In this document: positions 9,677 to 17,090 of the stretch, one piece after another
Position numbering within the stretch: position 1 is the stretch's first letter
Layout: each line of letters opens with the position of its first letter
Origin: JACVRW01 sp963803245
GTDB lineage: Bacteria; Actinomycetota; Thermoleophilia; Solirubrobacterales; Thermoleophilaceae
Direction of reading: 5' to 3'
Assembly: GCA_963803245.1 (NCBI GenBank)
Contig: CAWDLI010000015.1
Span: forward strand, 417,364 to 481,363
Length of the DNA stretch: 64,000 nt
Program-made: the position numbers and the translations under genes
Notes under the pieces: model-generated
What the model was told of the DNA's origin: nothing
The model's input: only the letters and a program-made list of their open reading frames with translations
Databases searched by the model: none

Positions 9677-10294
9677 GTGTCTTCTCGGAGGGTCGCCTTT
9701 ACCGCTCTCGTGGTGGCTGGCGGTCTTGCCGCCGTGCCTGCCTGTGCGTTCGCGCAGGAGCCGGTTGCGAGCGCCGTGCCGCCGCCACCTCCGGCCGCGC
9801 CTGCCGCGGTAGCCGAGCCGGCCGCTGCCGCGCCCGCGGAGCCCGCCCCCGCCCCGGCCCCGGTCGCCGAGCCCGCGGTCAGCGGCTGTCCTCCCGGCGA
9901 GGACGAGACCGAGCTCCCTCCGGGCACGCCCGAGGACGCTCCTGCACCCCCGCCCGCCGCGGCCGCCGCGCAGGACGAGCCGGGCGACGGGCCGGTCGCG
10001 CACTGCTCTCAGAACGCCGGCGACAACCAGTACCGCGATCCGTTCGCGAACAGCCCTCCGCCGAAGAGCCAGGGCGGCGCGGACAGCGCCCAGGCTCCCG
10101 AGACCGACACTGCGCAGCCCACCACCGGCTCCACGACCCTCCTGGAGGACGGCACGACGGACCCCGCGGCCGCCGCCGCGGCCGCCGACGCGGGTAACGG
10201 GCTGCCGAACACCGGCCTCGGCCTCGGCGGCCTGGTGGCGCTGGGCCTGCCGCTCCTGGCCGGTGGGCTCGCGCTCCGCCGGCGCACCGCCTGA
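9677..10294 (+). CDS. Secreted Pro/Ala-rich protein with LPNTG cell-wall sorting signal
   Basis: 205 residues from GTG 9677. The N-terminus is a signal peptide (VSSRRVAFTALVVAGG, hydrophobic core, likely cleavage after ACAFA). The mature part is a low-complexity Ala/Pro/Glu stretch (about residues 35-105) and a polar region with two cysteines (CPPGED, HCSQNAGD). The C-terminus has LPNTG at residues 176-180, an 18-residue Gly/Leu-rich hydrophobic segment and the basic tail RRRTA: the three-part signal for sortase anchoring. Such Pro-rich stems usually act as wall-spanning spacers. No sortase gene is in the window. It faces away from the GT-C gene at 7831 across a gap of about 115 bases. Upstream in-frame ATGs exist but would overlap that gene and mask the signal peptide. 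Confidence 0.75.
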   Translation: MSSRRVAFTALVVAGGLAAVPACAFAQEPVASAVPPPPPAAPAAVAEPAAAAPAEPAPAPAPVAEPAVSGCPPGEDETELPPGTPEDAPAPPPAAAAAQDEPGDGPVAHCSQNAGDNQYRDPFANSPPPKSQGGADSAQAPETDTAQPTTGSTTLLEDGTTDPAAAAAAADAGNGLPNTGLGLGGLVALGLPLLAGGLALRRRTA

Positions 10295-10328
10295 GGCGCC
10301 GGTTCCGAACTCCACCTAGACTCGAACC

Positions 10329-11102
10329 GTGGCTCAGCCCTGGATGTCAGTCGTGGTGCCCGCCTTCAACGAGGAGCGGGCGATCGTGGGCACGATCGCC
10401 GCCCTGCGCTCGTGGCTCGAGGCGAGCGGGCGCACCTGGGAGATCCTCGTGGTGGACAACGCGAGCACCGACTCCACGCCCGCCCTGGTGGAGCCGCTGA
10501 CGGGCGATAACGGGGTCCGGCTCCTCCGCAACGAGGAGAACCTCGGCAAGGGCTACTCGGTGCGCCGCGGCATGCTGGCCGCCACCGGCGACCTGCGTCT
10601 CCACTGCGACGCGGACTGCGCCCCGTCGATCGCGTCGCTCACCAAGATGCTGGAACTGCTCGAGCACGCCGACGTGGTCACCGGGTCGCGGCTGGCCGAG
10701 GGCGCCGACGTGGGCCGCCGCCAGCCGCTGCGCCGGCGCATCGTGGGGCGCTCCTTCCAGCAGCTCTGCCGCCTGATGCTCGGCGAGCCCACGCGCGACC
10801 TCTTCTGCGGGTTCAAGCTCTGGCGCGGGCAGACCGCGCAGGAGGTGTTCTCGCGGGTGCAGATCGACGGCTGGGTCTTCGACGCCGAGGCGCTCGCCGT
10901 GGGACGGGCGCTCGGCTACCGCATCACGGAGACCGGGATCGTCTGGAACGACCGAGACGGCTCCCGCCTCTCGATGACACGCGTGTTCGGCCCCGTGCTG
11001 CGCGAGCTGATCCAGGCCCGCCGCCAGGTACGTGCCGCGGCGGCGCAGGCACGGGTCTCGGCAGAGCCGCTCGTGCCCGAGCCGGCCGACCGCCATCCGT
11101 GA
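10329..11102 (+). CDS. Glycosyltransferase family 2 (polyprenyl-phosphate sugar synthase type)
   Basis: 257 residues from GTG 10329. The GT2 GT-A fold is recognisable from SVVVPAFNEE at the N-terminus, VVDNASTDST (about residue 42), the NLGKGYSVRRGM block and HCDADCAPS (about residue 95, the DxD metal site), then VTGSRLAEGAD and GFKLWRG, which is the pattern of DPM1/DolP-mannose-synthase-like proteins. There are no membrane helices. Likely reaction: transfer of a hexose from a nucleotide sugar to polyprenyl phosphate, supplying donors for GT-C enzymes such as those at 1-9.5 kb (inference). First gene of a coupled operon: its TGA overlaps the next GTG as GTGA. Confidence 0.85.
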   Translation: MAQPWMSVVVPAFNEERAIVGTIAALRSWLEASGRTWEILVVDNASTDSTPALVEPLTGDNGVRLLRNEENLGKGYSVRRGMLAATGDLRLHCDADCAPSIASLTKMLELLEHADVVTGSRLAEGADVGRRQPLRRRIVGRSFQQLCRLMLGEPTRDLFCGFKLWRGQTAQEVFSRVQIDGWVFDAEALAVGRALGYRITETGIVWNDRDGSRLSMTRVFGPVLRELIQARRQVRAAAAQARVSAEPLVPEPADRHP

Positions 11103-12178
11103 GCGCCGTGTCCGGGCGGCGCGTCCTGGTCACAGGCGGTGCGGGGTTCGTGGGCGCGAACCTCGCGCTCTCGCTCGCGGCGAGCCGGCCCGAGTGGGAG
11201 CTGGTCGCGCTCGACAACCTCCGCCGGCGCGGCTCTGAGCTGAACCTGGCGCGCCTTCGGGAGGCGGGCGTGCGGTTCGTGCACGGGGACGTCCGGGCCG
11301 TGGACGACGTGCTGGCCGTGGAGGAGGTGGACGCCATCGTGGAGTGCTCGGCCGAGCCGTCGGCGCTCGCGGGCCGGGCCGGTGACACCTCCTACGTGGT
11401 GGGCTCGAACCTGCTCGGCGCCCAGAACTGCCTCGAGCTCGCCCGCCGCGACTCGGCGCAGTTCGTGTTCCTCTCGACCAGCCGCGTGTACCCGTACGAC
11501 GCGCTCGACGCCGCCGCCTTCCGGGAGGAGGACTCGCGCTACGAGCTCGAGGCCGAGCAGCCGCTGCCCGGCCTCAGCGGCACGGGCGTGTCCGAGGGCT
11601 TCCCGCTGGACGGCCCGCGCACGCTCTACGGCGCCACCAAGCTGGCCGCCGAGCTGCTCGTGACCGAGTACCGCGCCGCCTTCGGCCTCCGGACCGTGGT
11701 CGACCGCTGCGGGGTGATTGCCGGTCCCTGGCAGATGGGGAAGGTGGACCAGGGCGTGTTCACGCACTGGGTGCTGAGCCACTACTTCGGCCACGACCTG
11801 AGCTACATCGGCTACGGCGGACACGGCAAGCAGGTGCGCGACCTGATGCACGTGGCCGACGTGGTCGCGCTCGTGGAGGACCAGCTGATGCGGCCCGACC
11901 ACTGGGACGGCGTGACCGCGAACGTCGGCGGCGGGCGCGAGGTGAGCCTCTCGCTGCGCGAGACCACTGCGATCTGCCGCGAGCTGACGGGCAACTCGGT
12001 CGGCGTGTCGAGCTCGGACGAGGATCGGCCGGGCGACGTCCGGATCTACATCTCGGACTGCGAGCGGCTGGCGGCGCACACCGACTGGCGCCCGCGGCGC
12101 GGCCCGCGCGAGGTGCTCGAGGACATCTTCGGCTGGGTCCACGACAACGAGCGCGCCGTGCGCGCGGCGATAGGCTAG
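11099..12178 (+). CDS. NAD-dependent sugar-nucleotide epimerase/dehydratase (extended SDR) with intact YxxxK
   Basis: 359 residues. Rossmann motif TGGAGFVGAN near the N-terminus, then LDNL, FVHGDVR, and STSRVYPY. The catalytic pair is Y177 and K181 in LYGATK, with a serine in the STS block, so the enzyme looks competent. CGVIAGPWQMG and GKQVRDLMHVADV are typical of UDP-glucose 4-epimerase/CDP-paratose 2-epimerase-like SDRs (PF01370). Role: interconversion of a nucleotide sugar for the adjacent glycosyltransferases. It is coupled to the GT2 before it (GTGA) and is followed seven bases later by a second epimerase of similar length; the two may work in sequence or together. The exact substrate cannot be read from sequence. 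Confidence 0.8.
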   Translation: MSAVSGRRVLVTGGAGFVGANLALSLAASRPEWELVALDNLRRRGSELNLARLREAGVRFVHGDVRAVDDVLAVEEVDAIVECSAEPSALAGRAGDTSYVVGSNLLGAQNCLELARRDSAQFVFLSTSRVYPYDALDAAAFREEDSRYELEAEQPLPGLSGTGVSEGFPLDGPRTLYGATKLAAELLVTEYRAAFGLRTVVDRCGVIAGPWQMGKVDQGVFTHWVLSHYFGHDLSYIGYGGHGKQVRDLMHVADVVALVEDQLMRPDHWDGVTANVGGGREVSLSLRETTAICRELTGNSVGVSSSDEDRPGDVRIYISDCERLAAHTDWRPRRGPREVLEDIFGWVHDNERAVRAAIG

Positions 12179-12185
12179 GCCCGGC

Positions 12186-13256
12186 ATGGGAATTGCCGTC
12201 GTGACCGGCTCCGGCGGGTTGATCGGTTCCGAGTCGGTCGCTCACTTCATAGGCGCGGGCTTCGACGTCCTCGGGCTCGAGAACGACATGCGGGCGCGCT
12301 TCTTCGGGCCCGACGCGTCCACGCACCCGGTCACCGAGCGGCTGGTGCGCCAATTCCCGGAGTTCCGCTCGCTCGACGTGGACATCCGCGACACCGACGC
12401 CGTGGAGCGGGTGTTCGCCGAGCACGGATCGCAGATCGAGCTGGTGGTGCACACCGCGGCGCAGCCATCCCACGACTGGGCCGCCTCGGAGCCGCTCACG
12501 GACTTCGGCGTGAACGCCAACGGCACCCTGAACCTGCTCGAGGCCACGCGCCACCACTGCCCCGGCGCCACCTTCGTGTTCACCTCCACCAACAAGGTCT
12601 ACGGCGACACGCCGAACCGCCTGCCGCTGGTGGAGCTCGAGACCAGGCTCGAGCTGCCGGCCGACCACCGCTACTTCGGCGGCATCGACACCTCGATGAC
12701 GATCGACGACTCGATGCACTCCCTCTTCGGGGTCTCGAAGGTGGCCGCGGACCTGATGGTCCAGGAGTACGGCCGCTACTTCGACATGCCCACCGTCTGC
12801 TTCCGCGCCGGCTGCCTCACCGGGCCGAACCACGCCGGGGCGATGCTGCACGGCTTCCTGTCCTACCTGATGCGCTGCACCGTGGCGGGTGAGCCGTACA
12901 CGATCTTCGGGTACGACGGACGCCAGGTGCGCGACAACATCCACAGCGCCGACCTCGTGCGCGCGTTCGAGGCCGTTCACAGGGCCCCGCGGCCCGCGGC
13001 CGTCTACAACATCGGCGGCGGGCGCTACAGCAACTGCTCCATGATCGAGGCGATCGCGCTCTGCGAGGAGATCGCCGGCCGCCGGCTCGAGTGGACGCTC
13101 GGCGACCAGGCGCGGATGGGCGATCACCGCTGGTGGATCAGCGACCTCGCCGAGTTCCAGGCGGACTTCCCCGACTGGGAGCCGGAGTACGACCTGCGCG
13201 CGATCCTGCGCGAGATCCACGACCAGAACGCAGAGCGCTGGAGCGCCGCGTCGTGA
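12186..13256 (+). CDS. CDP-paratose/tyvelose 2-epimerase-like SDR; catalytic Tyr position is Phe
   Basis: 356 residues from ATG 12186. Glycine motif TGSGGLIGSES, then HTAAQPSHDWA, TSTNKVYGDTPN, HSLFGVSK, CLTGPNHAGAMLHGF, YDGRQVRDNIHS and YNIGGGRYSNCS, a set I associate with RfbE/TyvE-type epimerases. At the SDR catalytic tyrosine the residue is F181 (K185 is present). This could mean altered chemistry, a tyrosine supplied elsewhere, or a non-catalytic partner of the preceding SDR. No CDP-glucose 4,6-dehydratase or CDP-dideoxy sugar synthase is present, so making tyvelose is not supported. The stop overlaps the next GTG (GTGA). Confidence 0.75.
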   Translation: MGIAVVTGSGGLIGSESVAHFIGAGFDVLGLENDMRARFFGPDASTHPVTERLVRQFPEFRSLDVDIRDTDAVERVFAEHGSQIELVVHTAAQPSHDWAASEPLTDFGVNANGTLNLLEATRHHCPGATFVFTSTNKVYGDTPNRLPLVELETRLELPADHRYFGGIDTSMTIDDSMHSLFGVSKVAADLMVQEYGRYFDMPTVCFRAGCLTGPNHAGAMLHGFLSYLMRCTVAGEPYTIFGYDGRQVRDNIHSADLVRAFEAVHRAPRPAAVYNIGGGRYSNCSMIEAIALCEEIAGRRLEWTLGDQARMGDHRWWISDLAEFQADFPDWEPEYDLRAILREIHDQNAERWSAAS

Positions 13257-14077
13257 GGCTCTCCGTGGTCATCCCCGCGCGCGACGAGGAGGGCTCGATC
13301 GGCGCCACTGTCCTCGACCTGGCCACGGAGCTGGAGCGGGCCGGCGTGGACCACGAGATCATCGTGGTGGACGACCACAGCACCGATGGCACCGGTGCCG
13401 AGGTGGACGCCATCATCGCTTCGCGTCCCGCCACGGTGCGCCGGATCCTCTCGCCCTACAGCGGCGGCTTCGGCCTGACCGTGCGGGCCGGCCTCGAGAG
13501 CTTCCGGGGCGACGCCGTCGCGATCGTGATGGCCGACGGGTCCGACGACCCCAAGGACGTCGTCCACTACCACCGGCTGCTCGAGGAGGGCTACGACTGC
13601 GCCTTCGGCTCGCGCTTCCTGCCGGGCTCGGTGGTCACCGACTACCCCAAGCTGAAGCTGGCGATGAACCGCATCGTGAACGCGGGCATCCGCGTGCTGT
13701 TCCGGCACGGGTACAACGACACGACCAACGCGTTCAAGGCGTACCGCCGTGAGGTGATCGACAACATCCAGCCGCTGCTGTCGAACCACTTCAACCTGAC
13801 CGTCGAGCTTCCGCTCAAGGCATTCATCCGCGGCCACAGCTACGCGATCGTGCCGATCTCCTGGCGCAACCGGGCGGCGGGCGAATCGAAGCTCGGCCTG
13901 CGCGAGATGGGCAGCCGCTACCTGTTCATCGTGCTCTACGCCTTCCTCGAGCACCACCTGAGCCGCGGCGACTACCGGCGCCCCGGCTTCGACCCGCGCG
14001 CCGGCCACGGGCACGCCCCGGTGCTCCATGAGCGGCCCGGCGAGCCCAAGACGCCCACCGCCGGCCCCACGGACTAG
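13253..14077 (+). CDS. Glycosyltransferase family 2 (DPM1-like)
   Basis: 274 residues; GTG 13253 overlaps the previous stop as GTGA and puts LSVVIPARDEEGS at residue 3, exactly where GT2 domains begin. VVDDHSTDGTG (about residue 40), a metal-site MADGSDDP (about residue 93), and GSRFLPGS follow. SWRNRAAGESKLG in the last quarter is the conserved block of dolichol/undecaprenyl-phosphate mannose or glucose synthases. No C-terminal GtrA-like membrane region is present. Predicted cytoplasmic enzyme charging polyprenyl phosphate with a sugar. Operon position right after two epimerases suggests it uses their product (inference). Confidence 0.85.
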   Translation: MRLSVVIPARDEEGSIGATVLDLATELERAGVDHEIIVVDDHSTDGTGAEVDAIIASRPATVRRILSPYSGGFGLTVRAGLESFRGDAVAIVMADGSDDPKDVVHYHRLLEEGYDCAFGSRFLPGSVVTDYPKLKLAMNRIVNAGIRVLFRHGYNDTTNAFKAYRREVIDNIQPLLSNHFNLTVELPLKAFIRGHSYAIVPISWRNRAAGESKLGLREMGSRYLFIVLYAFLEHHLSRGDYRRPGFDPRAGHGHAPVLHERPGEPKTPTAGPTD

Positions 14078-15048
14078 TGGACGCGCGAGTCGCCGTCGTC
14101 ATCCCGAACTGGAACGGGAGGCGCTGGCTGCCGGACTGCCTGGAGTCGATCGCCGCGCAGACAGTCGCGCCCGCGGAGACGATCGTGGTGGACAACGGCT
14201 CCACCGACGGGTCGCTCGAGCTGCTGAGCGGGAGCCCCGGCGTGCGCGTGGTGAGCCTCGGCCGCAACACCGGGTTCGCCTTCGCGGCCAACCGTGGCGT
14301 GGAGGCCGCCGGCACCGATCTGGTCGCGCTCGTGAACACGGACGTCGTGCTCGCTCCCGACTGGATCGAGCGCATGGTCCGGGCGCTCGAGTCCGACAGC
14401 GGCGCGGCGTCGGTGGCCTGCAAGATGGTCGACCTGCGCGACCCGGACCTGCTCTACGACGCCGGTGACGTGCTGCGCCGCGACGGCGCCTGCGAGCAGC
14501 GCGGGCGCTTCGAGCGCGACGACGGCCGGTTCGACCAGCCGGGAGAGGTCTTCGGGGCCTGCGCGGGGGCGGCGCTCTACAGGAGGGACGTCGTGCTCGA
14601 CGCGGGCGGCTTCGACGAGCGCTACTTCACCTACCTCGAGGACGTGGACCTCGCGCTGCGCCTGCGGCTCGGCGGTTGGCGCTGCCGCTACGAGCCCGTC
14701 GTCGCCCGCCACGCCGGGGAGGGCTCCTCGGTGCGCCTATCGAACCCGCTGCACTTCTGGGTCGAGCGCAACACGCTGCTGCTGCTCGCGAAGACGTTTC
14801 CGCTGCGCTGGCTGCCCTGGGTCGCCTACCGGCAGCTCGGCTGGGCATGGCACGCCCTGCGCCAGCGGCGGCTCGGCGCCCACCTGCGCGGCGCCCGGGC
14901 GGCGCTGCCGGTCATGCCCTCGATGCTGCGCGAGCGGCGCGCCCTGCGGAACGCCTCGCGCGTGTCCCTGGACGAGGTGGTGCCGGCTCGGCCGATACGC
15001 GGGACCCGGGCGGGAGGCCACCGCTCCCGGCACGCGGCGGCGGGCTAG
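14077..15048 (+). CDS. Glycosyltransferase family 2 (rhamnosyltransferase-like)
   Basis: 323 residues; the GTG start is in TAGTG, one base overlapping the previous stop. VAVVIPNWNGRRWL, VVDNGSTDGS, GRNTGFAFAANRG and VNTDV (DxD equivalent, about residue 88) are the hallmarks of WbbL/RfbF-type GT2 enzymes; GACAGAALYRRD and FTYLEDVDLALR form the acceptor/catalytic part with ED at about residue 190. A hydrophobic-aromatic stretch after residue 225 may associate with the membrane. Predicted to add a sugar (often rhamnose in this subfamily) to a lipid-linked glycan in the cytoplasm. Next gene again overlaps as TAGTG. Confidence 0.85.
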   Translation: MDARVAVVIPNWNGRRWLPDCLESIAAQTVAPAETIVVDNGSTDGSLELLSGSPGVRVVSLGRNTGFAFAANRGVEAAGTDLVALVNTDVVLAPDWIERMVRALESDSGAASVACKMVDLRDPDLLYDAGDVLRRDGACEQRGRFERDDGRFDQPGEVFGACAGAALYRRDVVLDAGGFDERYFTYLEDVDLALRLRLGGWRCRYEPVVARHAGEGSSVRLSNPLHFWVERNTLLLLAKTFPLRWLPWVAYRQLGWAWHALRQRRLGAHLRGARAALPVMPSMLRERRALRNASRVSLDEVVPARPIRGTRAGGHRSRHAAAG

Positions 15049-17070
15049 TGCCGGCGCTGTTCGTCAGCTACTCGGGCCATTTCGGCGGTGGCGAGCGGCT
15101 CCTGCTCGATTACGCCTCGGCGCTCGAGGGCGAGTGCGTGCTGGCCTGTCCCGAGGGACCGCTCGCCGGCAGGGCGGCGTCCGCAGGGCTGCGGGTGGTT
15201 CCGCTGCGTGAGCACCCGCTCGAGCTGCGCGGGTCGCCGCGCGCCGGCGTGGCGGCGGCGCTGGCGCTGGGCTCACATGCGCGCGAGGCGCGCCGGCTGG
15301 TGCGCGACCTCGCCCCGGACCTCCTCCTGGCGTGGGGCATGCGCTCGGCGATCGCACTCGGCGGGCTGCCGCTCGGAGGCGCGCGCCCACCGCGGACCGT
15401 CTTCCAGCACAACGACCTGCTCCCCGGGGCCGCGGTCGGCCGGCTCGTACGCGCGGCGGCCGCGCGCTTCGACCGCATCGTGGCGCTGTCGGAAGCCGTG
15501 GCCCACGATCTCGACCCCACAGGCGCGCTGGGCGACCGCCTGCGCGTCTGCCACCCCGGAGTGGACCTGGAGCGCTTCCCGGCCCTCCCGCGGGCCTCAG
15601 AACCCCGGAGAGGCCCTGCTGCTGGGCGCGATCGTGGACTGGAAGCGCCCCGACCTCGCGCTCGAGGCGGCTGCGATCGCGGCTCGCGACCTTCCCGGGC
15701 TGCGCCTCCGCGTGGCCGGCGCGCCGCTCGACGGCCGCGGCGAGGACCTGCTGCGCCGCCTGCGGGCCAGGGCCGAGCGGTCCGACCTGGCGGGGCGCGT
15801 GGAGCTGAGCGGCCCCGTCGACGCCGCCGAGGCCCTGCGCGAGGCGTCATGCCTGCTCCATTGCGCGGACAGCGAGCCGTTCGGGCTGGTGGTGCTGGAG
15901 GCGCTCGCCTCCGCGCGGCCGGTGGTGGCGCCCGCCGCCGGCGGCCCGGCGGAGCTGCTCGACGACGGCGTGGGCAGGCTCTATCCGCCAGGCGACGCCG
16001 CGGCCGCCGCCGCCCGGCTGGTCGAGGTGCTGCGCGACCCGGAGCTGGCGAGCAGGCTCGGCCAGGAGGCCCGGCGACGCGCCGAGGCGCGGCACGGGCT
16101 CGATGGCGCCCGCGCCCGCTGGCGCGAAGCCGTGGCGCCGCCCGCGGCTGCCGCCCGGGGCGCCGGCGAGGGCCTGGCGCTTGTCACCGTCACGCACGAC
16201 TCCGAGGCCGACCTGGCGGCGTTCCTGCGCTCCGTGGAGCGCCACCTGCCCGCGGCGCGCGTGGTGGTGGTGGACTCGGGCTCGAGCGACGGGAGCGTGG
16301 CGGTGGCGCGCGGCTTCGGGGAGCGCGTGAGCGTGCTGGAGCTGGAGGCGAACGTGGGGTTCGGCACCGCGAACAACCGCGGGCTGGAGGCCGTGAGCGA
16401 GCCGGTGGTGGCGATCGTGAACCCCGACGTGGAGCTGCTCGACGCCTCGCTGGCCGAGCTGGCGAGCGAGGTGGCGCGGCTCGACCGGCCCGAGCGCATC
16501 GCCGCCCCGCTCGTCCTCCTGCCCGACGGCACGCGCCAGGACTCCGTCCATCCGCTGCCCGTCACGGCGCCCGACCTCGCGCGCTCGCTGGTTCCGCCGG
16601 GCGCCCTCCCCGGGCCGCTCGGCCTCCCGCTCGCGCCCTGGCGCTCCCAGGGGCCGCGGCGCGTGGGCTGGGCGGTGGGCTGCTGCCTCGTGGCGCGCAC
16701 GTCGACCCTGCGCCGGCTCGGGCCGTTCGACGAGCGCATCTTCCTCTACGCGGAGGACCTCGACCTGGGGCTGCGCGCCGGCGCCGCCGGGGTCGAGACC
16801 TGGTTCTGGCCCGCCGCGCGGGTGCTCCACAAGCGAGCGCACAGCTCCGAGCGCGCCTTCGGCGGCGAGGCGTTCGAGCTGCTGGCCCGGCAGCGCCGCC
16901 AGGTGATCGCCCGTGGGCGCGGGAAGCGGGCCGCACGGCTCGACGACGCTGCCCAGGTCGCCACCTTCGCGACCCGGTTCGCCCTCAAGAGGATGCTGCG
17001 GAGGCCCGCCGAGCGCGAGCGCCGTCAGCTGGAGACGATCAACCGCCTCCGGCGACAGCCGCTCGACTGA
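15048..17070 (+). pseudogene. GT4-GT2 bifunctional glycosyltransferase, interrupted by one frameshift near 15,600
   Basis: Two frames must be joined. From GTG 15048 (TAGTG with the previous stop) the frame encodes a GT4 N-terminal domain: FVSYSGHFGGGERLL, then VFQHNDLLPG and a linker at HPGVDLERFPALPR. Near 15,595-15,605 the meaning moves one base: the second frame continues with NPGEALLLGAIVDWKRPDLA, the donor-site block EPFGLVVLEALASARP and, after about residue 370, a complete GT2 domain (VTVTHDSEADL, VVDSGSSDGS, VNPDVEL, FLYAEDLDLGL). Neither frame has a stop near the joint. One surplus base (for example G15601 region, CTCAGAACCCC) would explain it. Repaired length is about 674 residues. 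Both domains look active, so a sequencing error or very recent mutation is more likely than decay. Confidence 0.75.
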
Positions 17071-17071
17071 G

Positions 17072-17090
17072 GGGCCGGCTCAGCCGGCCC
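17072..17090. terminator. Bidirectional terminator-like hairpin between convergent genes
   Basis: GGGCCGGCT, a single C, then AGCCGGCCC form a perfect inverted repeat (8-9 bp stem, 1-3 base loop). It lies exactly between the stop of the GT4-GT2 gene and the stop of the opposing methyltransferase-GT2 gene. There is no T-tract on either side, as is common in GC-rich actinobacteria, so termination strength is unknown. Confidence 0.45.

Noticed and set aside
12186..13256. A tyvelose/paratose biosynthesis pathway.
   Set aside because: Only epimerase-like genes are present; CDP-glucose dehydratase and the later dideoxy enzymes are missing from the window.
15590..15610. Programmed ribosomal frameshift in the GT4-GT2 gene.
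   Set aside because: There is no slippery heptamer of the usual kind or clear downstream pseudoknot, and other genes in the window show similar single-base shifts, so an error is simpler.
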